DNA from: Croceitalea dokdonensis DOKDO 023 | GTDB taxonomy: Bacteria; Bacteroidota; Bacteroidia; Flavobacteriales; Flavobacteriaceae | Length of the DNA stretch: 64,000 nt | Direction of reading: 5' to 3' | Assembly (NCBI RefSeq): GCF_001306415.1 | Contig: NZ_LDJX01000003.1 | Location: forward strand, 372,001 to 436,000 | Shown here: piece by piece, positions 8,783 through 15,387 of the stretch | Layout: each line of letters starts with the position of its first letter | Position numbering within the stretch: the first letter of the stretch is position 1 | The notes under the pieces: model-generated | Told to the model about the DNA's origin: nothing | Seen by the model: the letters and a program-made list of their open reading frames with translations, nothing else | The model's database searches: none | Position numbers and translations under genes: made by a program

Positions 8783-9770
8783 ATGGCTATACATCCTCTG
8801 GATGCTCTACGTATGCCAAGTTGATGCCCAAGAACAACTGCTTACTGGAGAAGTGTTGGCCCAAGAAACCAAAGAGCCCATTGTTGGTGCGGTCGTATTT
8901 TATGACGGAAGCTCCATAGGCACTATTACGGATATTGACGGTAAATTCCGGTTACTATCAAAAACGCCAACCAATTCCCCTTTGGTGATCAGGTCGCTCG
9001 GTTTTGAAACCATCACACTCCCAAAATTGGACAGTGATGTTATTCGGGTTTTTATGAAACCTGCGGCGATACAACTGCCGGAGGTTACTTTGGAGCCAGA
9101 TACTTGGTCAAGAAAGAAAAAGCTTAAAGTCTTTAGGCGGGAGCTTTTAGGGGTTGGCCACAAGTGCGACATACTAAATGAGGATGACGTTCGCCTTTAT
9201 TACAACAAGGGCAAGAAAACGTTATATGCTTTTGCAAACCGCCCCTTAAAGATTAAAAATAAGGGATTGGAGTATCTCCTTGTCTATGATGTTACAGATT
9301 TTGAGGTTAATCTATATGAAGATTCTGCTAGTCCAGAGGCGGTAAAGCAAGTATTTTATGCCGGAAACACCCAATTTATTGATGAAAGCAATGGTAGTGC
9401 CAGCGCTTTGCGGCGAAGGAAAAAAGCTTATTTTGGGTCCTCCTTGCATTTTTTTAGGGCGTTGTACAGTAATCGTTTGGAGCAAGAGGGTTTTCAATTG
9501 TTTAAAAAACGTTTTAAAGTACCTGCACAGGAACTATTTGGCTTTAAAACCGTAGATGCTACTTTGTACGTTTCCAAACTAGATGGTTTGGGTAGGATAA
9601 GTATCTTATATGGAAAAAGGAATCAGTCATTTTTAGAGGTTAAAACAGCACAATTCATCATAGATCCCCTTGGGAATTATGCGCCAACCAATGCACTATT
9701 GTTTGGAGGTGAAATGGGTAAACATAGAATAAACACCATGTTGCCCATTGACTATGAGGTTAAGGATTGA
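8772..9770 (+). CDS. Secreted protein with CarboxypepD-like regulatory domain
   Basis: The 332-residue product starts with a signal peptide (MKVRWLYILWMLYVCQVDAQ) and then a CarboxypepD_reg-like beta-sandwich of about 75 residues (LTGEVLAQETKEPIVGAVV, SIGTITDIDGKFRL). The remaining 230 residues are not recognised and are predicted to face the periplasm. The start is GTG at 8772, inside the end of olsF, which suggests translational coupling; an ATG at 8802 would destroy the signal peptide. The 3' end overlaps the convergent arsC gene by 11 nt. A role linked to the envelope or to the aminolipid gene is only a guess from position. Confidence 0.8.
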   Translation: MKVRWLYILWMLYVCQVDAQEQLLTGEVLAQETKEPIVGAVVFYDGSSIGTITDIDGKFRLLSKTPTNSPLVIRSLGFETITLPKLDSDVIRVFMKPAAIQLPEVTLEPDTWSRKKKLKVFRRELLGVGHKCDILNEDDVRLYYNKGKKTLYAFANRPLKIKNKGLEYLLVYDVTDFEVNLYEDSASPEAVKQVFYAGNTQFIDESNGSASALRRRKKAYFGSSLHFFRALYSNRLEQEGFQLFKKRFKVPAQELFGFKTVDATLYVSKLDGLGRISILYGKRNQSFLEVKTAQFIIDPLGNYAPTNALLFGGEMGKHRINTMLPIDYEVKD

Positions 9771-10185
9771 CCAGCTCCTCTTTTACAAAAACCTCACAAA
9801 ACTCCTTAATTTGATTTCTGGTTTTGAGAAAAGCCTCGTGCTTTTCCCTTTTGTTTCCTTTTACCTTGGAGGGGTCAAAAAAGTTTTGGTGAATCCGCTG
9901 CGCATTTTTTGAGGGGATAAAGGGACAGTTTTCCTTGGCATGGTCGCAAACGGTGATGATATAGTCCCATTCCGTACCATGATATTCGTCCACATGATTT
10001 GAGGTATGGTGACCAATGTCAATGCCATCTTCTTTCATAATGGCCACTGCACCAGGGTTAAGTCCGTGGGTTTCAATACCAGCGCTATAGATGGTGGCAA
10101 GGTCTTTTTGGTAATGTTCCAAGTAGCCGTGCGCCATTTGGCTTCTACAAGAGTTGCCTGTGCATAATACCAATACGTTTTTCAT
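9760..10185 (-). CDS. arsC: Arsenate reductase, thioredoxin-coupled (low-molecular-weight phosphatase fold)
   Basis: The N-terminus carries the CX5R phosphate-binding loop (CTGNSCRS, Cys8 to Arg14). Two further cysteines, Cys80 and Cys87 in ITVCDHAKENCPF, match the spacing of the redox cysteines of the thioredoxin-coupled ArsC family, so the triad needed to reduce arsenate to arsenite through disulfide relay appears complete. It is the last gene of the ArsR-controlled operon, 15 nt after the acetyltransferase gene. Thioredoxin for recycling is encoded elsewhere in the window (trxA). No arsenite exporter follows. Confidence 0.93.
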   Translation of the reverse strand: MKNVLVLCTGNSCRSQMAHGYLEHYQKDLATIYSAGIETHGLNPGAVAIMKEDGIDIGHHTSNHVDEYHGTEWDYIITVCDHAKENCPFIPSKNAQRIHQNFFDPSKVKGNKREKHEAFLKTRNQIKEFCEVFVKEELVNP

Positions 10186-10200
10186 TTTTATCCTTTTTTA

Positions 10201-10695
10201 TTAGTGTATACCAATACGTTTACTTCGTCTTTCAAAGAGTAGGTTGTCTTTCCAAATCCCGTCTACGGTTCTTCCTACCAATTCCCGTTTTCCCACGAAC
10301 CGAAACCCCATTTTTTTATGTAGTGCGATACTTGCTTCATTTTCCGGAAATATACCGGACTGCAAGGTCCAATACCCCGCTTTTTGACTTGCTAGCGTAA
10401 GCTGTTGCATCAATGCTTTGCCAACGCCCTGTCCCCTGTATTTTGCTGAGATGTAAATACTGACTTCCGCAACACCACGATATACAGGTCTGTTTGATAC
10501 TGCTGATAAAGCTGCCCAACCTACTACGGTCTTATGGTTTTCTGCTACCAGTCGGCACTCTTTAATATGGGTTTTGTCCCAATGGGAATAGGGGGGTACG
10601 GTGCTTTCAAAAGTGGCATAACCGGTTGCAAGGCCTTCGGCATAAATCTCGGAGACGGAATTCCAATCGTGGAGTTGCATTGTTCTGATGACCAT
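10201..10695 (-). CDS. GNAT N-acetyltransferase, phosphinothricin acetyltransferase-like (possible ArsN1)
   Basis: The product resembles the phosphinothricin/methionine sulfoximine acetyltransferase family: MVIRTMQLHDW at the start, ATFESTVP, AEVSIYISAKYRGQGVGKAL (acetyl-CoA loop) and GFRFVGKRELVGR. Enzymes of this family inside ars operons include ArsN1, which acetylates the organoarsenical antibiotic arsinothricin. That role is inferred from family plus operon position; glutamate analogues or another amine remain possible. The ATG at 10695 fits family N-termini better than an upstream in-frame start. It lies 8 nt after the membrane-protein gene. Confidence 0.8.
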   Translation of the reverse strand: MVIRTMQLHDWNSVSEIYAEGLATGYATFESTVPPYSHWDKTHIKECRLVAENHKTVVGWAALSAVSNRPVYRGVAEVSIYISAKYRGQGVGKALMQQLTLASQKAGYWTLQSGIFPENEASIALHKKMGFRFVGKRELVGRTVDGIWKDNLLFERRSKRIGIH

Positions 10696-10703
10696 GGCTA
10701 GAA

Positions 10704-11279
10704 TTAGCAACAACGTATTTTAGTTCTATGTACCTCCCACAGGTTCCTAGGTAGTGTAAACAAAAGAGCTACATGGACCATGGCCAAAACTACTGCTCCA
10801 GGAATGGCGTTTTTGGCCATAAAAGCTAAAAGTACCGTGGAGAACGCGTCTTGGTCTAGCTGCACGGGGAGGTAAACAAGGGTAGTCCCAACAATGGAAA
10901 GTTTAAGCACCAATGCCAAGGCTATGATGGCAAAATGAAAACCATTGGCAAAAAGATGCAAGATGTATTCCTTCCTAGGCAGGCCTCCCATAATTGTTCT
11001 ACTGTCCTTTTCCGAGTAGGCATCAACCGTAAGCACTACAAGATCCATGGCAGTTAGGGCCAAACCGATGAAAAAAAAGATTTTATCGGTTTGGATGAGT
11101 AAACTCCATACGATCAACGGAAACAAGATGGCCCGCACCGTGTGGGTCTTGTGTTCAAAAATACTTTCTGGCTGTTGGTATAGTTTGTACTTCCAGATAT
11201 GGAGGATAAAACCATCGTAGGTAGCCAGCGCCATAAAGGCAAATAGGCAAATACTAATGGTATAGTTTATAAGATCCAT
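10704..11279 (-). CDS. Small integral membrane protein of the ars-type operon
   Basis: This 191-residue protein has four to five hydrophobic segments (about residues 5-22, 50-85, 110-135 and 160-178) and no recognised domain. It ends in TKIRCC, a vicinal Cys pair at the very C-terminus, and the neighbouring ArsR and DUF6428 proteins also end in CC. It is not an ArsB or Acr3 permease: it is far too short and lacks their signatures. Position between DUF6428 and the acetyltransferase suggests a role in metalloid handling, which is inference. Confidence 0.75.
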   Translation of the reverse strand: MDLINYTISICLFAFMALATYDGFILHIWKYKLYQQPESIFEHKTHTVRAILFPLIVWSLLIQTDKIFFFIGLALTAMDLVVLTVDAYSEKDSRTIMGGLPRKEYILHLFANGFHFAIIALALVLKLSIVGTTLVYLPVQLDQDAFSTVLLAFMAKNAIPGAVVLAMVHVALLFTLPRNLWEVHRTKIRCC

Positions 11280-11291
11280 GCAAAAAGTAAT

Positions 11292-11783
11292 TTAACAGCA
11301 ACCACTGCCTGGGGCACAGTTATTTTGGTGGGTGACAGCCTGTGGCTCCGTTATACCGCAGGTTTCTTTGGCCTTGCAGTCGGTTTTCTCCACAGCGAGC
11401 TTAAAAATCAATTTTTCATCGTTCCAAATGGTATCGGCAACAAACAACTGTGCGGTATGAAATTGTGGGTTGCTGTACTCAAATTTAATCTCTGCCTCCC
11501 TCACCATTGGTTTAACCGCATCAACACGTTTAAGAATGTCCGCGGCCTTTTGCACCGTCATAAAGTCCGTTCTGTCCAGGTCGTCCGGGTTTTCATAAAT
11601 CTGTACAATGGTTTCCTTCCAGAAATCTGGGTTGCCGCCACAGTCCATGGCATCCACGGTAATGTTCTTAACCTCCGTAATATGGTAGTTGGGCCGTATG
11701 TACTTGCCTGGTTGGTATTCCAACACCAATGCTTTTTGGCTATGTTGGCCAAGGAGGTCTAATACTTCTTTTGTTTTCATCAT
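11292..11783 (-). CDS. DUF6428-like protein with C-terminal cysteine cluster
   Basis: This soluble 163-residue protein resembles DUF6428, a family found next to arsR genes in Bacteroidota; the biochemical role is unknown. The body has a conserved DAMDCGG turn and the C-terminal 30 residues hold several cysteines (TDCKAKETCG, then NNCAPGSGCC). The cysteine tail could bind a thiophilic metal or metalloid. It starts 7 nt after arsR and ends 12 nt before the membrane protein, so it is clearly in the operon. Two adjacent ATG codons could serve as start. Confidence 0.8.
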   Translation of the reverse strand: MMKTKEVLDLLGQHSQKALVLEYQPGKYIRPNYHITEVKNITVDAMDCGGNPDFWKETIVQIYENPDDLDRTDFMTVQKAADILKRVDAVKPMVREAEIKFEYSNPQFHTAQLFVADTIWNDEKLIFKLAVEKTDCKAKETCGITEPQAVTHQNNCAPGSGCC

Positions 11784-11790
11784 CTTATGG

Positions 11791-12114
11791 TTAACAGCAA
11801 TTGCTTTTAGTGGTATTAAAAAAAGTGTTCAATGTTTTTTGGATGGTGGCCCAAGTATCTAGGTTAATGCAGTAGCACACTTTTTTGCCCTCTATTTCAC
11901 CTTGTATCAAATCAATACTTTTTAATTCTTTTAGATGTTGTGATATGGTGGGCTGCGCCAGTCCTATTTCATCAACAATGTCATTACAGATACAAGCCTC
12001 TTGCTTGCTGATGTACTGAAGAATGGCAATACGCGCCGGATGTGCCAATACCTTAAATATAGCCGCCATCTGGTTTTGACTGGAGTTGAATATTTGCGAT
12101 TTGGTGACGCCCAT
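11791..12114 (-). CDS. arsR: ArsR/SmtB-family metalloregulator
   Basis: The winged helix-turn-helix repressor of about 107 residues shows VLAHPARIAILQYI, the recognition helix region IGLAQPTISQHLKELK and the wing GEIEGKKVCYCINL. Cysteines in EACICNDI lie near the classical ELCVCDL arsenic site, and the C-terminus ends KSNCC, a vicinal pair like that used by some ArsR proteins. It heads a five-gene minus-strand operon and would derepress it on binding arsenite or antimonite. The ATG at 12114 is chosen; a TTG start farther upstream falls inside the candidate operator. Confidence 0.92.
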   Translation of the reverse strand: MGVTKSQIFNSSQNQMAAIFKVLAHPARIAILQYISKQEACICNDIVDEIGLAQPTISQHLKELKSIDLIQGEIEGKKVCYCINLDTWATIQKTLNTFFNTTKSNCC

Positions 12115-12126
12115 ACTAATATTTAT

Positions 12127-12138
12127 ATATTGCAATAT
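12127..12138. promoter_or_regulatory. Candidate ArsR operator (12-nt palindrome)
   Basis: ATATTGCAATAT is a perfect palindrome 13 nt upstream of the arsR start codon. Its place over the promoter/leader of the operon fits autoregulation by ArsR. The match to ArsR is inferred from position only. Confidence 0.45.
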
Positions 12139-12156
12139 TACGATTATAAATTCAAA

Positions 12157-12189
12157 TAAAAAAGGTCAGTTTAAAGTTTCTGACCTTTT
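12157..12189 (-). terminator. Rho-independent terminator after the TM2 gene
   Basis: AAAAGGTCAG (12160-12169) and CTGACCTTTT (12180-12189) form a perfect 10-bp stem with a 10-nt loop. On the minus strand the stem is followed by a T-rich run. It separates the TM2 gene from the ars operon promoter. Confidence 0.75.
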
Positions 12190-12197
12190 CAAGTTTT

Positions 12198-12638
12198 TTA
12201 GAACCAAGGTTTTTTACCGACTTGGTAGGTGTTATAGAATTCCTCATCTGATTTGGTGAGGTAAATAATACCCTCGATTAACCCTATCAAACTAGGAATC
12301 CAAATAAAAAGTAAGCCCACCGCTAAACATGAAAGTATGTAAGCAGCGATAGATACACCCAATAGAATAAAACCTTCTTTTTGATAGCCAAGAATAAACT
12401 TGTGAACCCCAAGGGAACCCAATATTATGGCAAGAATACCTGCCAATATCTTTTTGTTCTCCCCACCACCGACAGCTTTGTTCAAACCGTCACTAAATTC
12501 ATTGGCTGTTTTTTTGGCTTCATCGGCAAAGTCACCTGCCGCTTCTTTTGCGTCACCTGCCGCTTCTTTTGCGGCTTCTTTTGCTTTGTCAAAGGCATCT
12601 TCGGCCTTATCGCCCAAATCTTTGTTTTCTTCTGACAT
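12198..12638 (-). CDS. TM2-domain membrane protein with Lys/Glu/Ala-rich N-terminus
   Basis: Residues about 1-60 are an amphipathic, highly charged helix made of repeated KEAAKEAAGDAKEAAGDF-like units; at DNA level this shows as 18-21-nt imperfect tandem repeats around 12535-12590. Residues about 62-140 form a TM2 domain: two transmembrane helices separated by a short turn, with the family signatures GVHKFILGYQKEGFI and WIPSLIGLIEGI. The repeats resemble apolipoprotein or LEA-type helices that lie on membranes. No functional partner is nearby; a role in envelope stress is possible but not shown. Confidence 0.82.
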   Translation of the reverse strand: MSEENKDLGDKAEDAFDKAKEAAKEAAGDAKEAAGDFADEAKKTANEFSDGLNKAVGGGENKKILAGILAIILGSLGVHKFILGYQKEGFILLGVSIAAYILSCLAVGLLFIWIPSLIGLIEGIIYLTKSDEEFYNTYQVGKKPWF

Positions 12639-13300
12639 GATTTTTTATGTTGATTGGTTAACTCGGGTTAAATTTAGTAAAATATTCTATGCTAAAAACC
12701 AGGGATTGTATAGATGGTTTACTTGGGCTTATTATCATATGTTATCACAGTTGTTTCCGGTATTCTCCCGAGGATAAAGTCAATTAAGAAAATTACCTAA
12801 AGCCAAAGCTCAAAAGCGTTATCCTGCCTAAGAACCTTGAGAAATTGACCTCCTCGCATTAAGCCAGACAGTTTAAAACTAGAGCATTACGGGCAACTAA
12901 ATATTTAAACAAGTATTTGCGGATGAAACGATGAAACTATTCGCAGTCGCGGATAGTATTTGCAATCAATCAGGTAGAGACTGGGACACGTAACCAAAAG
13001 CTGTGCCGCAAGATGTGCATCAGCATAGCCAATTTTTACCATCGTAAAAAGAAATATGGGTGCCCATTAAAGAGGGATGATTGGGCAGATAGTACTCTAA
13101 AAGTAATTCAGTATGGCACTTATCATATCTTACCCGGCTTAGAATCATTTATTTTTCTCTTGAGCGGCAAATTCTAACAGGTCCATCCAATATCCTTTTA
13201 CCACTTTCTTTTTCGGATTGTAACAAATGATTTGTAATGCCTACTCATAACAGTATCTTATGTTGAACGTATGTGACCCAGAATATCCATCACCACCGCA
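12639..13300. other. Gene-poor stretch with decayed coding remnants
   Basis: No intact gene is supported across these 660 nt. On the minus strand, about 13237-13145, a short frame reads like the end of a protein (YNPKKKVVKGYWMDLLEF before a TGA), interrupted by a TAG upstream, so it may be a remnant. The rest shows no sustained coding pattern, RNA gene or strong repeat. Together with the broken acetyltransferase that follows, it looks like a zone of gene decay. Confidence 0.5.
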
Positions 13301-13722
13301 GTGCAAACAGATATCCAGACTATGATAGATGGTATAAATTCGTACAATCTAACAAAACACCTTGCCCAAGCCCCTACTTGGACTCCCTTGGAATTTGCCA
13401 CTAAAGACATTAATGGAACCCTCTTAGGTGGGGTTTAAGCGGTATTGGCTATTGGAATGGTCTTGAAATCAAGTTACTATGGGTCACCAAAACCTATCGA
13501 AAATAGGGTTTGGGCACCTAGCTCCTTATGCATTTGGAGCAAGTTGCCATTGCAAAGGGTGCCGTCATATCCATGTTGGATATCTTTGATTTTCAACCGG
13601 AAGGCTTTTATCTAAAGCATAGTTATGAACCTATCGGGGAAATTAAGGGATTTCCAGAAGGGCACCGAAGAGTTTATTTTTTAAAAACGATTGGACTAAG
13701 TATTTCTGCTATTGTTCAATAG
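13301..13722 (+). pseudogene. Degraded GNAT N-acetyltransferase
   Basis: The 3' part reads as a GNAT C-terminus: WVTKTYRK, a stop, GLGT, a stop, LL, then an open frame with FDFQPEGFYLKHSYEPIGE and GFPEGHRRVYFLK. The two in-frame TAG codons sit inside the acetyl-CoA loop, where glutamines would be expected (R-x-x-G-x-G). The 5' part (SYNLTKHLAQAPTWTPLEFATKDINGTLLGG) is in another frame, so at least one frameshift lies near 13435-13455. The original would have been about 140 residues. The chosen left end is the first plausible start codon and is uncertain. Confidence 0.7.
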
Positions 13723-13763
13723 AAATCCCTAAAATGTCGTTATAGTCTTAAAAAGTGTGCTTT

Positions 13764-14867
13764 ATGAAGGAAAAAATGACTCTCACGGTATTCCTTGGAC
13801 TAGTCCTGTTGTTCATTCTAGGGTGTTCCAATGAGGATACGACCGAAACCAATGAAACTTCGGAACCAACCGGTAGAAGCTTTTCTATGGGCTTTACCAC
13901 CTGGAGTTTTGGCCCTGAACTACAGGATGTTGATGATACCTATGCCTTTATTGCCAACAATGCGGATGTGTATGTGGAACATTTGGATAACCAAATTCCT
14001 TGGAACGCTTGGATCAACGGGCAACCCCTGCCGCAGGCTTTTACCGATGACGTTGTAGGGAGGGCTACCAGAAAAATACCGAACACCGAATTAGTGTTAT
14101 CCGTAGGTCTGCTCAATACCAATAGGGGCGATTTAATTAAGGATGTTGATGGCAGCATTCCCAACTATTCCAGTTTAAACGATGCCCATATTCAAGAGGC
14201 CTATACCCAGCATATTCGGTATTTGACTACGCTGTTTTCCCCAGATTATTTGGTGATAGCCATTGAGGTCAACGAACTGTGGTTGCGCAACAATGGGCTA
14301 TGGAATGGCTATGTGCAGCTCATTAATGAGGTGATGGCACAGACAAAGTCCACCTTTCCCAACCTCCCGATATCCGCATCCATTTCACTTCATAATTTAT
14401 ACGAGGCCGATATCCCCAATGAAGACACTTATGTGAATGAGGTGTTAGGTCATATCAACCAAATGGACTTTATCGCGGTCAGTTATTATCCCTTCTTAAA
14501 AAACCAAAATACCGTTTCTCAATTTCAAGAAAATTTAGACTTTTTGCATAGCAAAACGACAAAACCCATCGCTTTTGTGGAAAGTGGACACCTTGCGGAA
14601 AATTTGGTTGTCCCGGGTCTTGGTGTTTCCATTGATGGAAATTCCACAGAACAAAAGCTATTTTTGGAAACCCTTTTGACCAATGCCCAAACCAATGACT
14701 ACCTTATGGTGAATTGGTGGGCGCATCGTGATTACGATGCGCTTTGGGAAGTATTTCCACCCGAAGTCCGGGATATTGGGCAACTTTGGCGAGATACGGG
14801 ACTTCTGGATGAAAATGGAGGGGAACGCCCCGCCTTTCTGACGTGGCAAACCTACTTTTCGGAATAG
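13764..14867 (+). CDS. Lipoprotein with a clan GH-A glycosidase-like TIM barrel
   Basis: A lipoprotein signal peptide ends at LFILGC with Cys21 as lipidation site. The 340-residue mature part reads as a TIM barrel: MGFTTWSFGPE at the first strand, AIEVNELW (Asn170-Glu171, the usual acid/base Asn-Glu pair on strand 4) and AFVESG (Glu273, position of the nucleophile on strand 7). This is the layout of clan GH-A families such as GH53, though I cannot name the family or substrate. It is likely exposed at the outer membrane. A GH3 glycosidase gene follows within 600 nt on the opposite strand. The ATG at 13764 is preferred over an upstream GTG. Confidence 0.65.
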   Translation: MKEKMTLTVFLGLVLLFILGCSNEDTTETNETSEPTGRSFSMGFTTWSFGPELQDVDDTYAFIANNADVYVEHLDNQIPWNAWINGQPLPQAFTDDVVGRATRKIPNTELVLSVGLLNTNRGDLIKDVDGSIPNYSSLNDAHIQEAYTQHIRYLTTLFSPDYLVIAIEVNELWLRNNGLWNGYVQLINEVMAQTKSTFPNLPISASISLHNLYEADIPNEDTYVNEVLGHINQMDFIAVSYYPFLKNQNTVSQFQENLDFLHSKTTKPIAFVESGHLAENLVVPGLGVSIDGNSTEQKLFLETLLTNAQTNDYLMVNWWAHRDYDALWEVFPPEVRDIGQLWRDTGLLDENGGERPAFLTWQTYFSE

Positions 14868-14963
14868 AAAAACGCAACCATCATACGGCATAGCGATTCC
14901 TTCAATTACTGTATCTTCCCTGTTGAATTAGTTTCCTTAAGCCGCTTTTCAAAACGGGATACC

Positions 14964-15341
14964 ATGTTTACAAACAAGAATATACATTTAGGCCTTTCCG
15001 CCATCATTGTCTTTTTTGCCGCCTTGATTTACGGGGGAAACCCAAGTGCCATACTACCTTATTTTTTTGACTTTGAGGTTCAAAATTTGGAACTGAAAAA
15101 CATCTTCCGGGCCATTATGGGCGTATACATGGGCTTTACGGTATATTGGGTGATGGGCATTCGCAAGCCTGAACATTGGAAAGGGGCCACCATCAGCAAT
15201 ATCATTTTTATGGGCGGATTGGCCTTTGGCCGATTGGTCAGCACGGTATTTGACGGTATCTCCATCCAATATACCATCGGGATGCTATTGGAATTCGGCA
15301 TGATGCTTTGGGGAATGTACAACCTTAAGCGTTACCGTTAA
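14964..15341 (+). CDS. DUF4345-like small membrane protein
   Basis: The product has four hydrophobic helices in 125 residues and the features of DUF4345: an N-terminal helix followed by AIYGGNPSAILP-like sequence, FRAIMGVYMGFTVYWVMG, and a C-terminal LLEFGMMLWGMY helix. The function of the family is unknown. It lies about 95 nt after the glycosidase-like lipoprotein gene on the same strand. Confidence 0.8.
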   Translation: MFTNKNIHLGLSAIIVFFAALIYGGNPSAILPYFFDFEVQNLELKNIFRAIMGVYMGFTVYWVMGIRKPEHWKGATISNIIFMGGLAFGRLVSTVFDGISIQYTIGMLLEFGMMLWGMYNLKRYR

Positions 15342-15387
15342 GGTGATGGCTTTATCTAAAAATGATTTACAAAGATTTTGAATCTTT

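Noticed and set aside
10704-11279. Small membrane protein as the missing arsenite exporter
   Set aside because: At 191 residues with four to five helices it is far shorter than ArsB or Acr3 and shows none of their motifs.
12530-12595. Tandem 18-21-nt repeats taken as a possible CRISPR array
   Set aside because: The units are contiguous, imperfect and in frame within the TM2 gene; there are no spacers and no cas genes.
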